From Nitratireductor mangrovi (GTDB taxonomy: Bacteria; Pseudomonadota; Alphaproteobacteria; Rhizobiales; Rhizobiaceae), in contig NZ_CP042301.2 in NCBI RefSeq assembly GCF_007922615.2, positions 4,138,001 to 4,202,000 on the forward strand: a stretch of DNA of 64,000 nucleotides. Reading direction: 5' to 3'. Every line of letters starts with the position of its first letter. The first letter of the stretch is position 1. Position numbers and translations under genes: made by a program. The notes under the pieces were generated by a model. That model had not been told where the DNA came from. It did no database searches and saw only the letters and a list, made by a program, of their open reading frames with translations. Below are positions 56,873 through 63,255 of this stretch, piece by piece.

Positions 56873-58108
56873 TCAGTTCGCGACGCCGTAGCGCGTCTTC
56901 CATTCCGCCTCGATCCGCTCCATCCAGCTCGGATGCGGTTCGTCGATTGCCGGCCCGAGTTCGTCCGGCCTGAGCGTCGCGATGCCGAGATCAAGCGCGG
57001 CGAAGCGCTCGCGGCCGGCCTCGTCGAGTTTGTCGATCGCCAGCACGGTCGGGTCTCCCCAGACCTTCGGGTCCTGCTTGCGGGCCTGGGCTTCCGGCGA
57101 CAGCAGGAAGTTGGCCGTCACCAGGGCGCCGGCCTTCGAGGCCGCGTTGTAGGGAATGGCGACGAAATGCGTGTTCGAGAGCGTGCCTTCGGGGAAGGTG
57201 AACGAGCGCACCGTGTCCGGCAATTCGCCATTGGCGATCGCGCTCGATGCTTCTGCCGGATTGAAGGCGAAGATGATATCGACCTCGCTGTCGGCCAGCA
57301 TCTGCTTCATCGCAGGATAGTTTTGCGGATAGGCGCGGCCCGAGCGCCACATCACCGGGTGCAGTTCATCCAGATAGGCAAACAGCGGCGCGGCATCCTG
57401 CTCGAAGGTTGTTTCGTCGACCGCCTTCAGCAGTATCGAGGGATCTTCGACCAGTTCCGACAGCACCTGTTTCAGGAAGGAAGAGCCAATGAAGTCCGGC
57501 GGCTGGGGGTAGGAGAAGCGTCCCGGATTGGCCTTCGCCCAATCAAGCAGGGAGCGCGCGTCGGTCGGCAGATCGGGGATCTCGGTGCGCGCCGAATCGT
57601 GGAAGAAGACCAGCTTGGCCATCCCCCACGGGCTTTCGAGCCCCTCGACGGGGATCGTGAAGTCGGTGCGGATGGTCGGCTTTTCCTCGATATCGACATA
57701 TCGCCAGTTGGGGAGGTCTTCAGCCCAGCCCGGTGAAAACAGGAGGCCTTGCCGCTTCATCGAGGCGAAGTTCTCGCCGTTGATCCAAATGAGGTCGACC
57801 GAGCCGCCCTCGTCCTTGCCGGCGGCTTTTTCCGCAACCACCTTGGCGACGGCGTTGGCGGTGTCGTCGAGTTTCACATGGACCAGCGTGACGCCGTATC
57901 GCGATTTCAGTTCCGCGCCGGCCCATTCGATGTAGGCGTTGATGTTTTCGGAGCCACCCCAGGCGTTCCAGTAGACGGTTTCGCCCTTCGCCTCCGCGAC
58001 GACCGCCGGCCAGTCCTTCGGGTCGAGTTCGGCCGCCATGGCCGCTGTGCTCGCAAAGGCCAGGCCGAGCGCGGCGAGAAGGGTCTTTTTCACTGGCAAG
58101 GCTCCCAT
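56873..58108 (-). CDS. Periplasmic binding protein of an ABC importer, YnjB-like
   Basis: This 411-residue exported protein has a signal peptide (V-K-K-T-L-L-A-A-L-G-L-A-F-A-S-T-A-A-M-A). The mature region opens with V-Y-W-N-A-W-G-G-S-E-N-I-N-A-Y-I-E-W-A-G, characteristic of the YnjB group within the type-2 binding-protein fold. The start at 58108 has AAGGA six bases upstream; GTG at 58093 is also possible. A dyad CCCTT-CCG-AAGGG at 58139-58151, next to a minus-strand TTGACC, may be its control site. Confidence 0.85.
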   Translation of the reverse strand: MGALPVKKTLLAALGLAFASTAAMAAELDPKDWPAVVAEAKGETVYWNAWGGSENINAYIEWAGAELKSRYGVTLVHVKLDDTANAVAKVVAEKAAGKDEGGSVDLIWINGENFASMKRQGLLFSPGWAEDLPNWRYVDIEEKPTIRTDFTIPVEGLESPWGMAKLVFFHDSARTEIPDLPTDARSLLDWAKANPGRFSYPQPPDFIGSSFLKQVLSELVEDPSILLKAVDETTFEQDAAPLFAYLDELHPVMWRSGRAYPQNYPAMKQMLADSEVDIIFAFNPAEASSAIANGELPDTVRSFTFPEGTLSNTHFVAIPYNAASKAGALVTANFLLSPEAQARKQDPKVWGDPTVLAIDKLDEAGRERFAALDLGIATLRPDELGPAIDEPHPSWMERIEAEWKTRYGVAN

Positions 58109-58138
58109 TTTCTATCCTTGCCTGACGATTGAGCATGG

Positions 58139-58151
58139 CCCTTCCGAAGGG
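58139..58151. promoter_or_regulatory. Short dyad upstream of the YnjB-like gene
   Basis: CCCTT (58139-58143) and AAGGG (58147-58151) form an inverted repeat with a 3-bp centre, 31 bp upstream of the start. On the minus strand it directly follows TTGACC (58155-58150), a possible -35. The -10 is not convincing. Confidence 0.3.
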
Positions 58152-58296
58152 TCAATCACGCGGCATTCTCCTCCGCTCAATTCGCCGTGACGGTCATGTG
58201 AATGTGCAGCTTTGGCAGTGTGGCGGGAACGGCATCTTGATCGCCGCGCCGGCCAGACGTAATTTCCCTGTCGGCGGCTGCCATCATCGGGCCGCC

Positions 58297-58439
58297 GGCG
58301 TTCTCAGGGCGGGGTGGAAGTCCCCACCGGCGGTAAGGGGGCAACCCCAAGCCCGCGAGCGCCGCGGCGACAGTCGCGGGTCAGCAGATTCGGTGCGAAT
58401 CCGAAGCCGACGGTGAAAGTCCGGATGGAAGAGAACGGA
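58297..58439 (+). ncRNA. FMN riboswitch (RFN element)
   Basis: The closing stem P1 pairs CGTTCTC (58299-58305) with GAGAACG (58431-58437). Between them are the conserved RFN blocks: AGGGCGGGGTG, a CCCCACCGGCGGT segment, AGCCCGCGAGC, GTCAGCAGATTCGGTG and CCGACGGT with AAAGTCCGGATG. The spacing and order match FMN riboswitches. It lies 100 bp upstream of ribN, so FMN should repress riboflavin uptake. Confidence 0.95.
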
Positions 58440-58452
58440 TCAGCGTTGCGCT

Positions 58453-58479
58453 GCCCGCCGGCCGCAAGCCGGGGGCTTT
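58453..58479 (+). terminator. Expression-platform hairpin between the FMN riboswitch and ribN
   Basis: GCCC-g-CCGGC (58453-58462) pairs with GCCGG-GGGC (58468-58476) around a CGCAA loop with one bulged G, followed by TTT. It can act as the FMN-dependent terminator or as part of a switching structure. No competing antiterminator was worked out. Confidence 0.45.
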
Positions 58480-58538
58480 GCGACGTCCGGTCCCGCATCC
58501 CCTGAGGTATCTGGGTCAATGCGAAAGGATCGGACACA

Positions 58539-59426
58539 ATGAGCCAGACCACCTCTGCCAACATGCCTACGGCCGCTTTGCGCGGTGCTGCGATCATGGT
58601 CGCGGCCGGCCTCGCCTTCGCCGGGCTCAACGTTGCCGTGCAGTGGGCAACGGTCGTTGCCGGCGCGTCGTCGCCGGCTGTCGCCTTCTGGCAATATTGC
58701 ATCGCTCTTGTTCTGGGCGCGCCGCTCGTCTGGCGCGGTGGCGTCCATATCCTGCACACGCGGCACGTCGGTCTTCACCTCGTGCGCGTTCTTCTTGCCG
58801 CCGCGGGGGTCCAGGTCTGGGTCTACGGGCTGTCCGTGGTGCCGATCTGGCAGGCGATCGCGCTGGCCATGACCTCACCCTTCTTCGTCGTCGCCGGCGC
58901 CGGACTGCTCCTGAGGGAGCGTGTCGATGCGACGCGCATCGCCGCCACCGTCGCCGGCTTTGCCGGGGCCATGGTTATCATCGCGCCGTGGTCGGAAGCA
59001 TTCACCCGGCATGCGCTGCTGCCTATTCTGGCGGCTGCCTGCTGGGCCGGTACGTCCCTGATCACCAAATATCTGACCCGCCTTGAGCCCACGGCCGGCA
59101 TCACCGTTTACCTGCTCTTGCTCCTGACGCCGGTCAACGCGCTGGTCTGGGTGGGGTCCGGCTTCGATCTTCCGACCAGTGCCGCATGGGGTGCGCTTCT
59201 TGCCGCCGGCGCATTGACCGCGCTGGCGCAATATCTGCTCACCTGGGCCTATGCGAGTGCGGATGCGGCCTATCTGCAGCCCTTCGACGACCTGAAGCTG
59301 CCCTTCAACATTCTCGCTGGCTGGGTGGTCTTCGGCGCCGCGCCGACGCTTGGCTTCTGGCCGGGTGCGGCGCTGATCGTCGCCGCTTCGTTCTATCTGA
59401 TGCGGCGCGAGCAATTGCGGTCGTGA
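58539..59426 (+). CDS. ribN: Riboflavin transporter RibN (EamA family)
   Basis: This 295-residue inner-membrane protein has about ten transmembrane helices and two EamA repeats (F-A-G-L-N-V-A-V-Q-W-A and C-W-A-G-T-S-L-I-T-K-Y-L). The family alone does not show the substrate. Together with the FMN riboswitch directly upstream it fits RibN, the riboflavin importer described in Rhizobium and Vibrio. AAAGGA upstream supports the start. It is convergent with phnF, 1 bp apart. Confidence 0.85.
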   Translation: MSQTTSANMPTAALRGAAIMVAAGLAFAGLNVAVQWATVVAGASSPAVAFWQYCIALVLGAPLVWRGGVHILHTRHVGLHLVRVLLAAAGVQVWVYGLSVVPIWQAIALAMTSPFFVVAGAGLLLRERVDATRIAATVAGFAGAMVIIAPWSEAFTRHALLPILAAACWAGTSLITKYLTRLEPTAGITVYLLLLLTPVNALVWVGSGFDLPTSAAWGALLAAGALTALAQYLLTWAYASADAAYLQPFDDLKLPFNILAGWVVFGAAPTLGFWPGAALIVAASFYLMRREQLRS

Positions 59427-59427
59427 G

Positions 59428-60174
59428 TTACGCCGGTGGCGTCACGGAAAGCTCGACACGGTCGGCGGCGAAGCGGGTTTCCGAGAACTGGATCGGCCGC
59501 CCGCCGATGTCGACATTGATCGCGATGGTGACCAGTACGATGGCGCCCGCCGCGAGCCCCAGATCGTCGAGGTCGTCGTCGTCGGCGTGGCGGGCCGAAA
59601 CCAGCGTCGACTGGCGAAAATAGTCTTCGACGCCATAGCGTTTGAACGCGAGCGTCACCGAGCCGAGTTCCTGGAATGCATCGGCGAAGCCCGCGAAGCG
59701 CTCGGCGTCGAACCAGCTGGTGGCCCGGGAGACAGGCCGTCCGTCAGCTTCCGACATGGTTTCCATGCGGATGACTGGCGCGCCGTCGGCGAGATCGAGC
59801 GCCTCGGCAACGCGGCCGGAGGCAGCTTCCCGTGACTCTCTCAGAAGATGTCCGCGCCGGTCGCGCGCCTGGTCGCGCAGGCCTTCCGAAAAGCGGGTGC
59901 GTGCGCTGATCGGATATTTCAGCCGTCTGCGCTCTTCGACGAAAGTGCCTCGGCCTTGCTCGGCGCGCAGCACGCCTTCGTCGATCAGTGCGGCGATGGC
60001 GTTGCGCACAGTGTGCCGATTGACGCCGAAGCGCGCGGCAAGCGCGGTTTCGGGCGGCAGCCTCCCGCCTTCGGCCAGTGTGCCCGCTCCAACGCCATGT
60101 CGAATCTGGTCGGCAATCTGGCGCCACAGCGATATGCCGCTGCGACGCTCCATTGCTTTCGCCGATCCTGCCAT
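59428..60174 (-). CDS. phnF: GntR-family regulator PhnF of phosphonate metabolism
   Basis: This 248-residue repressor has an N-terminal winged helix (L-W-R-Q-I-A-D-Q-I-R and F-G-V-N-R-H-T-V-R-N-A-I) and a C-terminal UTRA effector domain. The layout is that of HutC-subfamily PhnF. It is divergent from phnG with 102 bp between the starts. A PhnF-like operator (60237-60249) and a Pho box (60185-60202) lie in the gap. It likely controls the C-P lyase genes and itself. Confidence 0.9.
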   Translation of the reverse strand: MAGSAKAMERRSGISLWRQIADQIRHGVGAGTLAEGGRLPPETALAARFGVNRHTVRNAIAALIDEGVLRAEQGRGTFVEERRRLKYPISARTRFSEGLRDQARDRRGHLLRESREAASGRVAEALDLADGAPVIRMETMSEADGRPVSRATSWFDAERFAGFADAFQELGSVTLAFKRYGVEDYFRQSTLVSARHADDDDLDDLGLAAGAIVLVTIAINVDIGGRPIQFSETRFAADRVELSVTPPA

Positions 60175-60184
60175 TTGACCACCC

Positions 60185-60202
60185 CTGTCATGCGCCCGTC
60201 AT
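60185..60202 (+). promoter_or_regulatory. Pho box upstream of phnG
   Basis: CTGTCAT (60185-60191), a 4-bp spacer and CCGTCAT (60196-60202) match the PhoB box (two CTGTCAT repeats spaced by four bases) with a single change. A -10-like TAGAAA follows 10 bp later (60213-60218). This predicts PhoB activation of phnGHI under phosphate starvation. Confidence 0.75.
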
Positions 60203-60236
60203 GGACAAGCACTAGAAAATCGCATAGCTTGTATAA

Positions 60237-60249
60237 TTGTATAGATCAA
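60237..60249. promoter_or_regulatory. PhnF-type operator
   Basis: TTGTATAGATCAA agrees at 10 of 12 positions with the TGGTATAGACCA site I recall for mycobacterial PhnF. A related TTGTATAATTG half lies immediately before it (60229-60239). It is placed 28 bp upstream of phnG, where binding would block transcription. Confidence 0.6.
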
Positions 60250-60276
60250 TAGACAAATAAACAGGATCAGCCAGGG

Positions 60277-60738
60277 ATGAGAGCAGGCACGAACAGCGCT
60301 TTGAGCGACCGCGGGCGGGCGATGGCGCTGCTGGCACGCTCGGATGGCGACGAGATACGGCGGCTCTGGGAGGCATCCGGCCTCGCCGTCGAGGTGGAGC
60401 CGGTTCGTGGCCCGGAAACCGGCCTCGTCATGCTGCGTGGGCGCATGGGCGGTGGCGGCGCAGCCTTCAATCTGGGCGAGGCGACGGTGACGCGTGCCAC
60501 CGTGCGGCTCGTCACCGGCGAGGTCGGGCATTCCTATGCCCTCGGTCGCGATGCCGACAAGGCACGCATCGCCGCGACGGTGGACGCGCTCTGGCAGCGC
60601 GCCGAGGCGCGTGCGGCGGTCGAGGAGCGGATCGTGACGCCACTGGCGGCAGCGGCGGCGGAAGCCGACAAGCGCCGCCGTGACGAGACCGCGGCCACGA
60701 AGGTCGACTTTTTCACCATGGTGCGCGGAGAGGATTGA
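60277..60738 (+). CDS. phnG: C-P lyase subunit PhnG
   Basis: PhnG is a 153-residue subunit of the PhnGHIJ core, which couples phosphonates to ATP as a first step of C-P bond cleavage. Recognisable stretches are R-G-R-A-M-A-L-L-A-R, M-L-R-G-R-M-G-G-G-G-A-A-F-N-L-G-E and G-H-S-Y-A-L-G-R-D. It shares one base with the phnH start (TGATG), so translation is coupled. Confidence 0.94.
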   Translation: MRAGTNSALSDRGRAMALLARSDGDEIRRLWEASGLAVEVEPVRGPETGLVMLRGRMGGGGAAFNLGEATVTRATVRLVTGEVGHSYALGRDADKARIAATVDALWQRAEARAAVEERIVTPLAAAAAEADKRRRDETAATKVDFFTMVRGED

Positions 60739-61349
60739 TGGAACTTTCCAGCCGTTCGATCGATGGTGGCTTTGTAGAGCCGGTCATCGCCGCACAAGGC
60801 GTTTTCCGTGCCGTCATGGACGCCATGGCACGGCCCGGAACGTCGGGCGAGTTGCCGCCGCTGGCGCGGCCGCCGGCGCCGCTTTCGCCAGAAGCCGGTG
60901 CTGTGGCCCTGACGTTGTGTGATCACGATACGCCGGTCTGGCTCGACCCGCCGCTTTCCGCCAGCGAGGAGGTCAGGGCGTGGCTTGGTTTCCACACCGG
61001 CGCCCCTCTCGCCTTCACCCCTGCCGAGGCGCATTTCGCGCTGGTGTCGCGCCCGGGCGAACTGATCGCTCTCGAAAACTTCGCCCAGGGTTCGCAGGAA
61101 TATCCCGATCGCTCGGCGACGCTGATTCTTCAGACGGAGACGCTGACGGGCGGCGAGGAGCTGGTGCTGACCGGTCCGGGTATCGAGACCAGCACCACGC
61201 TGGCGCCTCAGCCTCTGCCACGCCACTTCGCCACCCAGTGGCGCCAGAACAATTCGCGGTTCCCGCGCGGAATCGATCTTGTTCTGGTCGCGCCCGGCGC
61301 GCTCGCCTGCCTGCCGCGCACAACCCGCATCGCCGGAAAGGACGCATAG
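60738..61349 (+). CDS. phnH: C-P lyase subunit PhnH
   Basis: PhnH is a 203-residue core subunit. It has the family features F-R-A-V-M-D-A-M-A-R-P-G near the start, L-C-D-H-D-T-P-V-W-L-D in the middle and the late R-F-P-R-G-I-D stretch. GGAG at the end of phnG serves as ribosome-binding site. Its stop is directly followed by the phnI start. Confidence 0.94.
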   Translation: MELSSRSIDGGFVEPVIAAQGVFRAVMDAMARPGTSGELPPLARPPAPLSPEAGAVALTLCDHDTPVWLDPPLSASEEVRAWLGFHTGAPLAFTPAEAHFALVSRPGELIALENFAQGSQEYPDRSATLILQTETLTGGEELVLTGPGIETSTTLAPQPLPRHFATQWRQNNSRFPRGIDLVLVAPGALACLPRTTRIAGKDA

Positions 61350-62459
61350 ATGTATGTCGCCGTTAAGGGCGGCGAGGCCGCCATCGAGAACGCGCACCGG
61401 CTGCTGGCCGATCGCCGCCGGGGCGAGCGCGACGTGCCCGCCCTCGGCCTCGACCAGATCGTCGAACAACTGGCGTTGGCCGTCGACCGCGTCATGACCG
61501 AAGGCTCGCTCTATGACCGGGACCTGGCTGCGCTCGCTGTGCGGCAGGCGCGGGGTGACCTGATCGAGGCGATCTTCCTCGTGCGCGCCTATCGCACCAC
61601 GCTGCCGCGCTTCGGTTATGCAAGGCCGGTGGATACCGGTGCCATGCTGGTCGAGCGTCGCGTCTCGGCAACCTACAAGGATCTGCCGGGCGGCCAGTTG
61701 CTCGGCCCGACCTTCGACTACACCCATCGCCTGCTCGACCCACAGCTCGCGAGCGACGTGCCGGTGGGCGAGCCGGCGAGACGCGAAGCCGACGACGAAA
61801 AGATGCCGCGCGTGTCTTTGATCCTCGCCAACGAAGGATTGATCGAGGATGACGGCGCGCTGCCTGACAATCGCGACCCCGGAGACATTACGCGCGAACC
61901 GCCGGAGTTTCCGATGGATCGCGACCTGCGCCTGCAGGCGCTGGCTCGAGGCGACGAGGGCTTCCTTCTGGCGCTCGCCTATTCGACCCAGCGCGGCTAT
62001 GCCCGCTCGCATCCCTTCGTCGGCGAAATAAGGATCGGCGAGGTCGAGATTGAGCTCGATGTGCCCGAATTGCCCTTTCCGGTACCGCTCGGGCGTATCC
62101 GTGTCACCGAGTGCCAGATGGTCAACCAGTTCAAGGGCTCGGCCAAGGCACCCCCCCAGTTCACGCGTGGCTATGGGCTCGTCTTCGGCCAGTCCGAGCG
62201 CAAGGCGATGGCGATGTCCCTGTGCGATCGTGCACTGCGTGCGCGCGAGTTCGGCGAGGATGTCACGGCGCCTGCGCAGCACGAAGAGTTCGTCGTCTCG
62301 CATTCAGACAATGTGCAGGCGACTGGCTTCGTCGAACATCTGAAGCTGCCGCACTATGTCGATTTCCAGGCCGAACTCGATCTCGTGCGCCACCTGCGCG
62401 CCGAGTTCGAGCAGCGTGAGAAAAAGGACGCCGGCGAACAGCGGGAGGCAGCAGAGTGA
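61350..62459 (+). CDS. phnI: C-P lyase subunit PhnI (nucleosidase/phosphonate transferase)
   Basis: PhnI has 369 residues. It removes adenine from ATP and, with PhnG/H/L, forms the ribose triphosphate phosphonate. Characteristic parts are M-Y-V-A-V-K-G-G-E-A-A-I, the C-Q-M-V-N-Q-F-K-G-S-A-K stretch, and L-P-H-Y-V-D-F-Q-A-E-L near the C-terminus. It begins without a gap after phnH. In other genomes phnJ follows at once, but here phnJ begins 796 bp later. Confidence 0.94.
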   Translation: MYVAVKGGEAAIENAHRLLADRRRGERDVPALGLDQIVEQLALAVDRVMTEGSLYDRDLAALAVRQARGDLIEAIFLVRAYRTTLPRFGYARPVDTGAMLVERRVSATYKDLPGGQLLGPTFDYTHRLLDPQLASDVPVGEPARREADDEKMPRVSLILANEGLIEDDGALPDNRDPGDITREPPEFPMDRDLRLQALARGDEGFLLALAYSTQRGYARSHPFVGEIRIGEVEIELDVPELPFPVPLGRIRVTECQMVNQFKGSAKAPPQFTRGYGLVFGQSERKAMAMSLCDRALRAREFGEDVTAPAQHEEFVVSHSDNVQATGFVEHLKLPHYVDFQAELDLVRHLRAEFEQREKKDAGEQREAAE

Positions 62460-62461
62460 GG

Positions 62462-62671
62462 TCAGTCTCCGCCGCATCCCCCGCTGTCGCCGGTACCGCC
62501 GAAATCGCTCCAGTTGCCGGCAAACCCTTCACTGCCATGGAGGTCCGCGCGTGTACGGCCGCTCGCCTCGCGGCTGCCCTGCGCCAACCCTCGAATGACG
62601 ATCATCGTCGCGGCCAGCGCAACGGCGATGGCAACGCTTTTGACGGTCAGATACTCGACGAGGAAGTCCAT
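62462..62671 (-). CDS. Tiny membrane protein with Gly/Asp/Cys tail (unknown)
   Basis: I do not recognise this 69-residue protein. It has one transmembrane helix (about residues 9-29, V-K-S-V-A-I-A-V-A-L-A-A). A short basic-acidic linker follows, then a tail of Gly, Asp and one Cys ending D-S-G-G-C-G-G-D. AGGGAAG four to five bases upstream supports translation. It is antisense to phn transcription and ends 3 bp from the phnI stop. The tail resembles that of the 74-residue protein at 62984-63208. Confidence 0.6.
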   Translation of the reverse strand: MDFLVEYLTVKSVAIAVALAATMIVIRGLAQGSREASGRTRADLHGSEGFAGNWSDFGGTGDSGGCGGD

Positions 62672-62794
62672 GGCACTTCCCTGTGCTTCTCCTCGCGGGC
62701 GAGGATAGCCAGCAAATCTTATCGTTCCGGCAACCGGATCGCTAAAATGACACGCGTCGCCGCCGGGCGACTTTCGGGCGGTGACGGAACCGGT

Positions 62795-62908
62795 CTAATG
62801 GTCCTGATCCGGCGTTCGCTTGCCGCGCGCGCGGGCGCGGTAACCGCGATAGATGAGATAGGCGGTCAGCAGCAGTGCCAGAATCACCGGCAGGATGACG
62901 AGATCCAT
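62795..62908 (-). CDS. 37-residue single-helix membrane protein (unknown)
   Basis: The frame is M-D-L-V-I-L-P-V-I-L followed by A-L-L-L-T-A-Y-L-I-Y, then a strongly basic tail R-G-Y-R-A-R-A-R-G-K-R and D-Q-D-H, ending with TAG. The strong AAAGGAG lies six bases before the ATG. It predicts one transmembrane helix with a positive cytoplasmic end. It has no Gly tail. It sits between two other tiny membrane-protein genes on the same strand. Confidence 0.6.
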   Translation of the reverse strand: MDLVILPVILALLLTAYLIYRGYRARARGKRTPDQDH

Positions 62909-62983
62909 GTTTGTCTCCTTTCCTTGAAGGAAACGCACGATCTGCCTTCGCGTTTCAGGGTCGATGCGGGCGGCGCCATGACG

Positions 62984-63208
62984 TCAGTCGCCCCCGCCTC
63001 CGTTGCCACCGCCGTCGGAGAAACCGCCGCTACCCGAATCGTGATTGTGAGATCGTTCGCCCGGCCAGACAAGAATGCTTTGAGGCGGGACCCTGCTGCT
63101 GTGCTGGGGGCGCCTGTAGCGGAACAGCCTTGGCCTGAGAATGAGCAGGACGGCGACGGCAAATGCCCCGATCAGCATCCCCACGCGTATCCACCCGGCT
63201 TGGTCCAT
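62984..63208 (-). CDS. Tiny membrane protein with Gly/Asp tail (unknown)
   Basis: I do not recognise this 74-residue protein. A single transmembrane helix (about 8-25, V-G-M-L-I-G-A-F-A-V-A-V-L-L) is followed by an Arg-rich segment and P-P-Q-S-I-L-V-W-P-G. The tail is almost pure Gly/Asp/Ser/Asn, ending G-G-G-N-G-G-G-G-D. GGGAG seven bases upstream gives a good start at 63208. It heads the three-gene antisense set between phnI and phnJ. Confidence 0.6.
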   Translation of the reverse strand: MDQAGWIRVGMLIGAFAVAVLLILRPRLFRYRRPQHSSRVPPQSILVWPGERSHNHDSGSGGFSDGGGNGGGGD

Positions 63209-63255
63209 GCGGCAGCTCCCGAGACCACCATCCTTACGTATCGACGGTAAGCGCT

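Noticed and set aside
62456..63250. 264-codon plus-strand frame between phnI and phnJ, starting GTG at the phnI stop
   Set aside because: It has no recognisable domain or hydrophobic pattern. It also lies opposite three frames that each have a ribosome-binding site and a membrane helix. It reads like a high-GC shadow, though it remains the alternative to the tiny genes.
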